From: Coturnix japonica
Lineage: Eukaryota; Chordata; Aves; Galliformes; Phasianidae
Assembly (NCBI RefSeq): GCF_001577835.2
Contig: NC_029532.1
Coordinates: forward strand, 5,356,512-5,420,511
Direction of reading: 5' to 3'
Length of the DNA: 64,000 nucleotides
The notes under the pieces were generated by a model. That model saw only the letters and a program-made list of their open reading frames with translations. It had not been told where the DNA came from and did not search any database. Shown here piece by piece: positions 1-12,590 of the stretch. Numbering within the stretch: position 1 is the stretch's first letter; each line of letters opens with the position of its first letter. Both the position numbers and the translations under genes were made by a program.

Positions 1-3000
1 AGCACTGGTAGGAAAGAGAAGAGCTATGAAGCCACAGAAACAAGCAGGGAAAGTCATGGATGGGCGTAACCCCTGAAGAGAGGATAAATTCCTCTCTGAA
101 ATCAAAACATGTAATAGAAAAATAGAGTGACATCATCAGATGCCATTATATATATATATAGAAATACAGCTCTGTCCATTGCTGACGTTGGGTGCAGCGC
201 TGACAGAGCACTCTGAGCCCTGTGGGGTCTCACTGCTTCCCAAAGGGAACAGAATCCATAGAGGAAAATGGATGGGATGGGAGCTCGGCCTCTCAGACCC
301 ACACTCAAGGGCAGGGAGTACATTTTTCCAGCGATGGTAAACAGCCAAAAGGAGGCGTTCAGCTGAATTGTGTAAAAGGAGCCTCTCAGAAACACGAGGA
401 TCTGGCACCGGATCAATAGAGAACTCCCAGTGGATAATAAAGAAACGTTGCTCATCTCCAGCGTGTTCTTCAGCCCTGCTCTCACCCCTCCTCCTCCAGC
501 CCATTTGGTGCAGTTAGCCCAGAACAGGAGTGAGGTAGTGCAGATTGAAATGTCAGATCCTGGAAACACAGCACCAAGGTGCACCACACACACACAGAGT
601 TAATGCTACAAGTACACAAGCAAAGGTACTAAAAGAAAGCCAGTTAAACAGGAACAAAGCCCTTCAGTGGCAGCTATGGAAAGGGATGTTCCAACAATGG
701 TTCTGCATCAGGGAAAGCGTACAGCATAAGCTGATATGGCACAAAAACAGGAAGAGCTCTGATGAGAGGGCAGCATCTGCCAGAGACAGCCCAGGGAAAG
801 TTCCTCTCTGTCCAGGCTTGGAGGTGGAGGGCAGATATAGACATGGCCTGTCAGTGCTGACCATGAGAGCAACAGGAGAGGAGCCTGGAAGTGTTGAAAG
901 GGAAACCTTGCAGCCTAGATCCCGGTATTACCCCTATAACACATACAGCTAAATGGCTTAAAAGTCAATTAGGAACTGCAAAACTCTGTTGGCCATCTCA
1001 CGAATTGGTAAACCCTCAGAACAAAGGTTGCTTTAACATACAAATTTTCCTTTCAGTAATGACCGCTTTAAAGGTTTCCGCCCTGCATTGTTTCAGGAGG
1101 GGAAGTCATCCCAATGTGCCTCCCAGACTTCCGCAGGGTTTTCATGGCCACACGACCCCATTGCACCCTTTGCAGGGTGCTGCTCCTCCTGCCCACTTCA
1201 GCTCAATGCAGCAAACAGTTCCAGCTTCCATTACAATATCAGTGCCATCATCCGAGCCTAAAACTGCACAAACTGAGAGCGAAAACGTGTGTAAGCAGTG
1301 CCTCCCACATGGACCTGCTGGTGTTGAACAGCACACAACCTCACACTGCAGAGGCTCGGGGGAATCCCTTCCTCTGCTCAGCCATCTTATATTCACATAG
1401 ATTTAATTATCTGTGAGCCCTCCGTCAGATTTACATGATGTGGGTTCAGGAGTCCTTTGGGGAAAGCACACAGACACAGACAGGCACCCAATAGGGAGAA
1501 AGGCCAGAGAATGTGACCCAGGTGTTTGTAGGAGGGCCAGGAAGCAGAGGGCGAGCACTGCAAGCTGCTCCCTATGTGCTGGGTTCACCTTCAGAGCCAT
1601 TCCTGCAGCATCCAGGAGCTTTTCCCACCTCTGATCATGGCTCACACTGGTCAGTCCCCTCCTGCACAGCCACCATCCACTTGTCACCTCAGCAGCTCAC
1701 ACCATTACATATCGATGGTTAATTACCCCGCTGCTATTTGCAATGCACTGCTGAGGAGCTGTGTCAGTATTTCCATGACACGCATTGTGGCAGCATGCAG
1801 GTGCAACACCAGCCTGGCATGCACTGAGTCACCTTCTTGCAAAAGCCAAAGCCCTGCAGAGCTTTGCTTCCCCTCCCAGTCTCTGTGGCTACTCAGCTCC
1901 ACTTGCAAAGCTCTCTTCTGGTGCAGCCTGGAAATGGAGGCTGATTGGAGGTATTTAGAGGGGCTTTGCTGCTGCAATGCAGCCAGCGGGATCACCAGGG
2001 CAGTGCCTTGGGCTGAGCCCAAAAGAACCAAGGATAGAGAGCCAGGTGGGGCGCAGGCTTCGTGCAGTGGGAAAAGCTGGAGCTGTGCCCTGCAGCCCGT
2101 CCATCTCCTGCCTCATACTTCCCCCATCCCTCTGCCAAATGGGATGGGAAATCCGGGATTTTCTGCTCCTTTTCATTAGGTATTAGTCTCCATTTCCTGG
2201 CTCCAGCAGCTCAGGGGCTGCCTTAGTGTGACCCCCACAGACAGGGACTTCCCATCTCACAGACTACATCCCAATGCCCCACAGTTACCCCAGCTGTGCA
2301 AGTCAAACAGCCCCCATCCTGGCACGAAAGGCCATTTCTCCTTCATCCTCCCTACCTGCAGCTCTTAACTTAAGCTTCGTTTCAAGGATAGGAAGCAGAA
2401 GTGCAGGGGGAAGGTTGCTATAACAAAAGGAAAAACCCAAACTCTGACAGCAAAGCACAGAGAAGCCCAAAGGGAGAAGGAAAAGGTGAACAGAAGGAGG
2501 GGTATTTTTTAGGGTTATTTTTTAAGAGTCAGATTCTTACCATGGAGGCACGGGGGAAGAGGAGGACTGGGGATGCTGTCCTTGACCACCATCGGCACTG
2601 AGGGACCACCTGAAGGTTTTGATCTCACACCGCAGCTCCCCTCTCAGCCTGCGTGACCCACACACGTGGCCCCAGCAGTTAAAAATACCAAATATCACAA
2701 GTTCTGCCCAAATGGAGCCACCAGCACATTACAGCACGGTCATATGATGGAGCGAGAGCTGCTCCTCCGCCAGGCGGGACGGAGCCAACCCTCCCTGCAC
2801 AAACACCAAAATCACGCAATGAAATCACTCCGGGTTAGCATCAGAGCCAGCCCTGGCTGCATCCAGCTGTGCTCAGTGATGGGCTGCAGCACTCTGCTGT
2901 CCTGCAAGCACATTGCACTGAGACTAAAGGGGCTGCCTGCATTGCATGGAGGCCAGGGCTCCAAGCTGGGCAGCTCCACAGCACTATTTGCAGCCCAAGT

Positions 3001-6000
3001 GGTGAAATTCAGCCCTAATTTGTGCTCCCTCTGTGATGATGTGGGGACATTTCAGAGCAAAACAAGAGCGGAGCGTATGTCAGCAGGAAACGAGGGCACC
3101 AGGGAAGCCACATCTGAAGGCAGGGCAGGGTCCAGCTCCAGGCAATTCATTGTGCATCTGCTTTGCAGAGACACGTCTGTGGAGTGTAAGCTGCAAGGAG
3201 AAGGGCCTCACTCTGCCCTCAGCTGTCAGAGCTGGTGCTGAGCTGGGAGAAGGAAGAGAAAAGCAGCAGGGAAACACTTGAGGTTGCCACCCTGAACAGC
3301 ACATCACGTCCTCAACCTGAGTTAGGGAGCAGTGCTGCCAAAGGCAGCAGTGATTGGTGACCCTCTGCCCCATCCATTTAATGGGGGAACTCTGCTACTG
3401 GATGGATGGGCACAGCCTTGCTGGGAGAATTCCCAGAATCCCTGGGATTTTACAGTGCTCTCCTGGATCTCTGCCCTTGCAGATGAGAATTCAGCCTGGG
3501 TGACTTCTTGCACAGTTTCCAGCCTTCCTCAAAGAAGCCAAGTGATGATTCACCCCAGTAGAAAGTTTGGCCAAGAGCAGGGATGGAGGGATTTGTTGTT
3601 TTTGACTGTAACTGTGGTCAGGAAACAGTCCCAGTGCTCGCTTTCAGCTCCTCCCTCTCGATAACATCTACCATACACAGGCAGTGGAAAAGAAACAGCC
3701 TTTGATATAAACACGACAAAGCCTTTGATTCATTGTGGGGCTGTTTGCAGCAGCGGCTTTGCCCCAGCACCCAGCTCTTCCCCGTGACCTGTACAAGCAC
3801 CAGGTCCTGGTCCCACCAGGTGGAAGCCCCTTGAATGGGGTGATGTGCTGAAGGGATGGGTGTTGGGTGCTCAGCCCTCAGCAAGGGTTCCCCAGTGGGA
3901 TGGGATGCTTCCATGCCACATGTTTCCAGCTCATCCCATTGCCCAAAGGCTCCCATGGGATGCCGGGGACATTCAGCCTTCTAAGCCTGGGGAGGAAGGC
4001 TCAATTCCTGCCCCTTCACAGCCGTATCTGTCAGCCTGAAGCCCCAGGGCAGCTTCAATGCCCAATTAGTGCTGGGAAGATCGCTCTACTCCCATAGGCT
4101 CCAGCCGGGATTCATTGATTGCCATTTCCTCAGCACTCCACGGTGCAACCGGTGCTGCAGAGAGATGCGTTTCCAAGTAATGAAGCTGGAAATTAGTAAC
4201 TCATTACCGCTGATCTGAAAGATTTTCTTCTCTGTGCATTACACCCAAGGTAACAGTCAGCTAAAACACGTAAAGCCCAAATGGGATCTCTGAAAAAAGC
4301 AGGGAAGGAGCAGTGTCACAGCAAACCTGGCCACGAACCATTCATTCCATCTCCAGCTCCCCCAGGTCTGGTTCTAAGGTCAAATGAAGCTTTTATCTCC
4401 CCCTCTATGCCAGTACATTGGGAAAAAAATATATGTAATATTAGAGGAATAAATTAGCATGTGAAATGTAATTTGACTAATTAGCCCAGTGGAGTGGAAA
4501 ATGTTTGAGAGCCGCTTTGAAGTCAAAGCGACTGCTCTCATGACTACATCACTAATGAGAGGGGATGTGGGGGAACCAGGGTGGGTTGGGGGGTATAGAG
4601 AGGGCAGCAGTGGGGTGACCTCACCCCATGGTTCCCACAGCCAGGATTGATCCCAGGACACACAGCCCCAGAGGGTCCCCCCTGAGGGATGAGATGGTCT
4701 CACATTGGCATTGTCCCATCACTCACAAGAGCGGATGTTGCTGCTGAAGTTGACCAACCAACTTGCCCTCCAGCCCCATCATGTTACAGAACTGCCTGAG
4801 CTGCCACAAAAAGCCGTTATGTCGCTTACAACAGTCCGCTCATTGATTTCCCCATTTCCCAGATATAGAAACAGTTACTTTTCTATTAGCAAAGCTTTGG
4901 AAATCCCTACCCATAATAGCAAGAGAAGCATCCAGGGAAATGTTGCAACTGCTTTGGCTGGGTTATGAAAGAGAAAGACTGACAGTCCCATGGAAAGCCC
5001 CATGGGAAGGTGGGAATGAGAGCTTGGGGTTGGCTGGGGTGATGCTTCCCATCCAGCTGCCAGCACCCAAACGTGGGCACAGGCAGCACACATCGCTACA
5101 TCCCTTCCCATCATGGGCTGCAAAGTGAAAACTCAACAGGGGATATGTACCACACGCACTGAAGAGTGGCAGGGCACAGGGTTGCATCCTTTCCCATTAG
5201 GTAGACTCATGCTGTCCACTCTCATCCCTGCAGACCTGCCTGGGTTATCCCAGCCAAGGCAGCTCTGGGCTGGGGCCAGCCCTGCAGTGTGGGCAGCATT
5301 CAGCTGCTTGCTCCCTGCTGGAATCAAGGCCTGGTCCCTGTTCAGTTATTAGAGCTTCACTGGGCTGCGTGCATCCAAAATCCCAGTGTAATGCACACCT
5401 AAACTTCTCCCACATTCTGCACCAGCACAGTGAGGTGTTGGCTCTGCATTTGCAGCCACCTCACCCCCACTTGCTGGCAAAGGCAGGAAGCATCCCTCAC
5501 ATGGGTTTTCCTCTTACAAATACACAGGCAGAGCCCCAGTGTAAGTGAAAATATGGAGAATGTGCTCTCCATGGTCAGAGCTTTCATCAGAACGCACTCA
5601 TCTATTCCATTCTTCACAATGGAGTGAGTGCCCATTGGGGGCTGAGGGCAGGGATGCCCCACAGCACTGCTGAGCAAGGAGCAGTGAAAAACCCAGGCAA
5701 GCCAGAAGAGCTCTCCAACAGTGCCCAACCCCCATGATTATTATTACTTATTATTATTCTGCAATAAAACCATGGGTATGATTAGCAAGAGGAAGTCATT
5801 CCAAGCATGGAGGGCATCCCCTGCTCCATCCTGACCACTGTTCAGGTGGGCTCCACTCTCCAGTTCCTGAGTAGCCCGCACCAAAGGGAAACCCAGCCCC
5901 AGGTGCTGCTATGGAGCCGTGCAGACAAACCCAGCTACATGAGAATAAAGCTTCCATCCCAGAGGTCAGCAGCTCCCTCCCCTCCTCAGCATCACTCACT

Positions 6001-6932
6001 CCCACCCCTCCTCCTTCCCACAATACCACGCCCCGCTGGCTCTGCAGTGGCCGACACAGGTATCCTCATTAGCACAGCAGCACTGTAGGTGCTGGAAAAG
6101 CCCGAGGCTGTTTCTAAATATAGGAGCCCCATCCCTTATGGGGTTGCACACCCGTGCAAGGTACTCGCAGGGAGCCCTCCCTCCTCCCAGCGCACCTCTC
6201 CGCATCATTGTATCCCAATGAGCACACAGATAATAGAGAGAAGGTAGCATTCTCCGCCACGCACTAATTGCTTACCAGCAAGAAACTGCCGATTAGAGGC
6301 CCCTGTGGGGAGGACACACTGAAGAGCACAATAAGAGCACGGGCTTCCCTTGCAAGCCAGCTTTACCTTATTGCTACCAGCACCTGGAGCTCATCTCAAA
6401 CCCTCACCCAGCTGGGGGCACTGCCCACTAATCCCCTGCGAGCTCTGGAAAAGATTTGACCCTATTTGGGGCTCTCCATCAGCTTTAGCACAGGAGCTTT
6501 TCCCTCCACAGTCAGATTCCTGGTGTATTCCTGCTATGGGCAGAGTTAAGGTGACAACAGGCAGATCCAAGCATAGGGGTTTATCTGCCTGGGTGCTGCA
6601 GCCCCCGCTGCTTTACTGCTTGTCAGCGCCATGGGCAGAGCAGCCAGCAAAGCAGAGCCATTCCCAGCCCGGACACCTACAACCAACCCACCCTTCTGCA
6701 CCACCACCACGCACAGAAGCTTTTCCTGCCTCCCAGACCCCTCCTTCCACGATGCATTTAGCAAGAGCAACGCACAGCCTGCCTCAATACACGGAGCTTC
6801 GGGCTGCACCCGGAGGCGGTGCCACCTTTAACTTTGCCACGAGTTCACCACCCCCGGGCAGCCCCGGGGTGGGGTCACGGCTCCTTGTTGCCCCCCTCAC
6901 ACCCACCCGGCCCCGGCCTCGCTTCCACTCAC
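1..6932. other. probable RALGDS intron, no exon recognised
   Basis: This GC-rich stretch has only short shadow open frames on both strands. No frame resembles the next RALGDS exon, so that exon would lie further left. Simple repeats are a short TA run near 152-161 and an ATT-rich run near 5737-5760. An AT-rich island at about 4120-4560 stands out and contains the inverted repeat listed separately. The intron assignment is inferred from the exon at 6933-7028 and its open donor site. Confidence 0.4.
4506..4540. promoter_or_regulatory. inverted repeat holding paired TCF/LEF-type cores
   Basis: The core CGCTTTGA (4513-4520) faces its exact reverse complement TCAAAGCG (4523-4530) across a 2-bp spacer. 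Outer arms TGAGAG (4506-4511) and CTCTCA (4535-4540) extend the symmetry. CTTTGA/TCAAAG matches the TCF/LEF core. Upstream, at about 4420-4490, the sequence is AT-rich with TAATTAG-like homeobox cores. An intronic enhancer is plausible but unproven. Confidence 0.35.
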
Positions 6933-7028
6933 GTCGTCGTCCTGCACGCTCAGAGGGATGTCCAACATGCACATCTGCACCGGCTGCACCAGCGCCTTCT
7001 GCACGTTGAACAAAGGTTTCGCCTCCAT
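6933..7028 (-). CDS. RALGDS: alternative first coding exon, probable RALGDS isoform (partial)
   Basis: A 32-codon open segment starts at an ATG (7028), reads MEAKPLFNVQ and continues to SVQDDD. It ends at a strong donor (GTGAGT, G at 6932). It ends in phase 0, like the second candidate first exon at 15897-15917, so both could join the same downstream exon. The flanks are CpG-rich, as expected of a promoter. I do not recognise these residues in a known RALGDS isoform. The assignment rests on position beside GBGT1, strand and phase. RALGDS is the Ras-effector exchange factor for RalA/RalB, with REM, CDC25 and Ras-association domains; none of those lies in this window. It could instead be the first exon of an unknown gene. 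Confidence 0.5.
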
Positions 7029-7301
7029 CTTCCCCGGCACGGAGGGGCTGCTCATTCTTCTCCCTCCGCCGCCGCCCCTCTTCCAGCAGCAGCTCCAACC
7101 CGGGCGGGGAGGCAGAGCAAAGACCTTTCCCTGCTCGCTTTCCTCAGCGCATCTTGCCAACAGCTCCGACAGCTCTTATTTCCTTCTCCTCAAATCAAAG
7201 GGGCTGCGAGGAGCTGAGCCGGGTATGCGTACGGCAGGCGATGCTCCCGTGCTGGCGGAGCAGCCCCGTGCCAACATACCGCGGCACGTCGCTTCTCACC
7301 G

Positions 7302-7337
7302 CTCCTTCCTTTCTTTCTTCCTTCCTTTCTTTCTTCC
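7302..7337. repeat. CTTT/CTTC pyrimidine tract
   Basis: About 36 bases of pure C and T in TTCC/TTTC units. It lies roughly 280 bp upstream (minus strand) of the start codon at 7028. Confidence 0.8.
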
Positions 7338-10300
7338 GGGGCGAGCTGGGTGCTGGCTCGGTGTGATACTCCCAGCCTCATCTACATGCACAACACCCCC
7401 GGACCCCCGCGCATTGTCTCCGAGGCACAACAGGTCTTGCCGGCTGTTGATTTCTGATTGCGATCAGATTGTGACTTGCGGCAGCTACAGCCTTTCCCGC
7501 TGGCTGTTGTGGCAGCAAACAGGCAGAGCTGGAAGGATGAGAGGGTGTGAGACAGGGAGCATGCCTGAGCCCGGCTGGAGCCTCCCCTTTTCTTTCCCTC
7601 TCTTCTTCCATCCCTGCTGCCCATTGTCGGATCAGCGCCGTCCTACACTCCAAGGACCACAGCCAGGCTTGAATAATTCATACCCAGAGAGCGCTGGAGG
7701 ACCTGATGGCACTGGCAGCGCAGGGTGGCACTCAATTAAGGCAGTGAGCAGAGATGATTTTTTTGCTTAGAGGTCAATTCTGCATGGGAAGCTTTGCCTG
7801 GGTGAGCACAGAGCTGCCTCTTTCACTCCTCATAGCTCCAAACCTGAGTTTTCTTGAAAGAGAGTGGCACAAACCGAGGTGTTTCTGCTACTGAGAGCTA
7901 CTACAGTGATGTCAGTGGGTCAAGATGGAGCAAGATGCGTGTCCCAGAGATGTGGCATCCCAGAGCCTTGCTGCAAAGCAGCAGTGCCCAGCACAAAGGC
8001 CATGCAAAAGTCCAGGAATGAACCAATGAAAATCCCCACTCCCTTCAAGCAAATCAGATTTTCTATCTTTAATGCAGCCCTTCTTGCTGGGCCCTGCAGT
8101 GATGACACAGGGTGGGAGATGCTTGTGGTAGGTGGCACAGAGGAGCCTAGTGCTGCATGGGGGCTCTGGGACAGGCTCCCATCCATTGCACATGGATAAG
8201 ACGCTGCCTTCAGGGCCCTCCCCTGGCTGGCAGCACCTGGGAACTGCTGCTCTCATGCCAGCAAGGCAGTGTCACAGCCCAGGAAACATCCTGGCACAGT
8301 CACCATGTCCCAGTGACTCAAAGTGATACGTGCTCCCATGGCAGACTGCCCCATGCCTCATGCTGCCATCACTGGATGTGCAATTTGCACCCAGCATGGG
8401 CAGCACCCACAGCTTTGGTTCAAGGAAGGTGATTCAATCCTGCACTGAGCCCAAGTGAAGGAGCTGTAGGGTTCCAAACTCCCTCTGGTGCTTGGGTCCG
8501 TGGGATGCCCCCATGTCCTGTAGTAGCGCCAAGGGAGGGATGACAGCAGTGGCTGTTCCACATCACGTGCTTCTGGCATGTCCAGGGTCTACTATGACCA
8601 GCAGCCTTCTGTGTCCTCCCTTACACCCCTGCCAGGCAGCTCTAACAATTCCAGAGGGTCCACCCTTCCAGCAGTCACAAACCCCACAGGGAGATCGTGA
8701 AGGAAAGCCAAACAGCAAGCACAGTGTGCTGGGGGAGTGCCAGGCAGAGCAGCGCACAGGGCTGGATGTGGGAACGGCTGCTTCTGAAACCAGCTCAAAC
8801 CCACAGCACTGGGAACTGGGTGATGGGATGTGAGAGCAGCCGCACACACAAAAATGCAGAATGAGGGCACTCACATGACCCCAGAAATGGCATGAAATGT
8901 CCCCTGTCTGCACTTACTGCACTGAGGGATGTTGTGCTCCTAAAGCAGAAGCCTGGGAGGTGCTTTGGGACAACTCACCACTCAGCAGAAGCAGAACACA
9001 GAGATTCCCCCAGCACTTCAGCAGCCCAGACAGGGAGATCCCAAACAGACACCAGAACAGCAGCACCGAACCACCCCATCTCCTGTCTGGCTGGCATGGG
9101 TGGAAGCTCTGATCCCACACCCACACACTGCTGGAGCCCAGGGAGCAGTGCAGCCCTACAGGATGTGCAGGAGAAACCCCCTCAGCACCATCTCAGCCCA
9201 CAGCTCTTGAGCAGAGTGGGAAAAGCCAGCACAGACCCCATTGCTTCCCCATTCTGCTTTGCAAGGGAGTTTTATTGCTTCCTGCAGACTCAGCAGAGAA
9301 AACCCACATCAGGACCTCACTGCTTTACAGCAATAACTCTGCCTTGGCAGGAACAGAGAAACTACAGGGCAAATAAGTGGAGCTGCCTCTGCTCCCCACA
9401 AGCACAACGTCTGGGGCTCTTCACAACAGAGCACAGTCAAGACTCTGCAGATGGGGATGAAGGTTTCAATGGCAAAATTCCACACAGGAGGATTTCAGCA
9501 CCCAGCACAGCTGACACAACACAAACATTCCACATGCTCTAAAATGCAGTGCCCACCCCTTGGTCACACTGACACCGAGCGACAAAGACCCACCCAAGGA
9601 AAGCCAGCCCCAATGCTTGGTGGATTCGAGCATCAAAGGCTTCCATACAACTAAAGAATTCCCACAAATAACAATGGTGAGTTTGTTTTTCCAAGGACAT
9701 TTCAACTCCAAGTATTGTCCACGAGCCCAAACATCGCTGCATCCTGTGCATGGAGGAGAATGCTTCGCTTCAGAGAAATGATGCAAAACCTGACTGGTTT
9801 ATTTTCACAGCGCGAAGCTGATAGAAAGGCAAAGAGGAAATAAAGCGGCGTGACGAGTAGAAAGCAAATGGAAAATCCCAGCTGCTCTTCCCCTCTGAAG
9901 CTTATCGGTAAAAGAAAGAGGAAATCTGCTTTTGAAAGCACAGAAATCCCAACATGGCAGCATCCCTCTGGAGAAATGTGGTGGCATTTATAGGGATTCA
10001 TAGGCATGGATGGGGGCTGGGCATGGGCTGGGACATGGGGATGCAGCCCTGTGGGTTTTCCAGGGCTGGGACACTGATTCCTCAATGCACACCTAAGGCA
10101 GCTCAGTATCCAGCTCATGGTTCTTCTGTATGTCCCATCTGAAATCTGTCTGTTTTGTCCCAGATGAATTAAGAGAATAAACTCAGCTCGTATTTAAGCC
10201 TGAGCAGAACCCAGCCTGGTCAGCACCCTGAGCTGAATGAATTCCCCAATTCCCCCAGAATAGAAACATATGCAAAACCTGTTCGTGTGAAGCACAGACA

Positions 10301-11542
10301 GTCCTTTAATAACACGGAGCAGCAATTACCGATGCCAGCTATTAAAGGAAGGGGAACCAATTAGTCATCTCAGGATTCCTCCACACGTTTTCCACTTGAG
10401 GGATTTCCAGCAGCACATCCCTTTGGGATGGAGCACACCCTGGGAGCTCCCACACCCCATGGGGAGGGACAGGGATGCTCTCCATCACTGGATTGTGTCT
10501 CCATGGAAATAGTCACTGCAGCAACGCAGAGCAGCAGGGATGGAGGATGCAAAGGAGGACCTTCCCCCTAAACAGGAACTGGGAGGTACCTACAGCCACC
10601 CCCTCCTCTGCTTCTGAGGCCATTTCCCTGCATCAGCAGCACAGTGGGGCTCCAGTGCTGCCATCCTGCTGCCGCATCCCGTACTGAAAGCACTTCATCC
10701 TGCTGGAATTGGTCCTGTGGGAGCTGCAAACACTGAGCTGTCACAGTGGGGATGGCATTGGGAGGGAGGAGAGCTGGAGGCTGCCATGGCAATGGGCTGA
10801 TTGAGTTTCCATAACGACCTCAGAGAAGGGGACAGAGCCTGGGCTGGGGGCAGCGTGCTGCAGCTTTGGGTGTGCACAGGTGGGCAGCAGGGCTCACCCA
10901 TCCCTGTGCCATCCCCACAGGAACAGAGATCCTTGTTGCACACAGTGTCTGTGTGACACGACAGTAGTGCTGTGGGGCACAGAGAGCTGCAGGCACAGGC
11001 CAGGCGCGACAGCCCCTGCTGTCACCAGTGATTATTTCTTGGTGAGGGTTTATTCCACCTGGCAGCCAGGCTGGAGCAGCAGCCGTCTGCAGAGAGAGCC
11101 CAGGCTGGCAGCAGGAGTGGGGCGGCTCTCTGGGCATATGGCCACATCCATCAGGACCTGCATACAAACAGGGCTCAGAGACTGCATAAGGCATGACCTG
11201 GAGTGCCCAACAGAGCCGGAGCATCCTGCAATTCACCATCTGAAGCTCAAGCATACCTCAGTGCATGCTTTCCCCTACCCAACACGTGGCCAAGGGGTTA
11301 TCTGCAGGTCCCCATCCCTGCTCCATGTCACTTGTCAGACAGCAAACCATGGACTCAGAGATAAGAGCAGCAGCAGCAGCAGCTTGGAGCCTCCCAGCCC
11401 CATGCAAATAGCCAGGGCTCCCCCAGACCACCCCCCTCCTCAGAATGATGTATGGCCAAGGGGCTTGGAAGAAACCTCCACCATGTGTGGTCCCCTTCTC
11501 ACCAGCTTGTTCTAGCACAACACTTGTTGCATGGGAAGATTT

Positions 11543-11690
11543 CATAGAACCATAGAGTTGGAAAGGACCTTTCAAAGCCATCTGATCCAACCCAGAAATG
11601 AACAGGGACACCCACAGCGTGCTGAGAATCCCATCCCCTGACCAGGGATGGGGTGTCACCACCTCTCTGGGCAACCTTCTTACAGGTCCA
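11543..11690 (-). repeat. CR1 LINE fragment, 3' end
   Basis: The block reads as the reverse complement of a CR1 tail. It begins with the CATAGAACCATAGAG terminal motif, then the GGAAAGGACC and CCAACCC words, and ends with the CTCTCTGGGCAACCT word typical of CR1 3' regions. It is truncated and diverged. Confidence 0.8.
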
Positions 11691-12445
11691 TATTCCTGGA
11701 GTAGGTGCACAGCAGGACAAACACACAAACAGTGCCACGGGGCAGGAGCATCCTGCAGGAGTGAGACACAGCATGGGAGGTGCACATCCTCCATCCCACA
11801 CCATGCACAGCCATCGAGCGACCGCTGCAAATCGGATGAGGCTCAACCCCGGAGGCCCACCATTGATTTCTGTTGCCTAACAACGGGAAAGCTTTATAAT
11901 CCCATTAACTAAACACCCTTTCAAGCAGCAGTGGCAGAAGCACCGAGGGGACTTGTGTAAGAAGGAGGAACCACCCAGTGCAGCACGCAGCTCCACGGAT
12001 GCTGGGGGCTCCCCAAATATGAGGCTGTGACCCCTGCAGATCTGACCCATGAACCAAGCAGGTCATTGTCACAGGAGCTGGGAGCTATTGCACAGGACAG
12101 CAGTGCCCAGGCACACAAATTTGCAACATCTGGCCCCAGAATATCAACATATCATCGCATTTCAGTCCATCCTTAACCACCAACACCCTGCTTGCACTTG
12201 GAAAAGTTCACCAGCAAAAAGACAGACCACAATTTAAACATTCCACAGAAAAAGGTGAATTTTGTTGCTCCAGTCGCTGTGCACAATTGCCTGCCCATTG
12301 CCATGGAAATGCTGAAGAGAGAGCTTGGGGCGTGCTGGGGCTTTCATCCTCCTCTAAGCAAATCCAGGGCCTTGGGCAGCCACCAGCTTGCAGCACTCAG
12401 AGGGTTCATGCTCCCTGTGGATGGGTAATGGAAGGATCCCATCAC

Positions 12446-12590
12446 ATGGAACCACAGAGTGGCTTAGTTTGGAAGGGACCTTAAAGATAATCCAGTTCCA
12501 ACCCAGATCTGATATTCAGGGCCCCATCCATAGCCTTGAGAACCTCCAGGAATGGGGCACTCACAGCTCTGAGCAGCTTGTTCTCTCTTC
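12446..12590 (-). repeat. CR1 LINE fragment
   Basis: GGAAGGGACCTTAAAGAT and AACCTCCAGGAATGGGGCA are CR1 3'-region words in reverse orientation. The terminal repeat is worn (GGAACCACAGAG). Confidence 0.75.

Noticed and set aside
6350-7770. Overlapping long plus-strand frames of 219 and 270 aa
   Set aside because: They are low-complexity Pro/Ser/Arg frames in a CpG-rich stretch opposite a good minus-strand exon, with no protein similarity recognised and no conserved motif.
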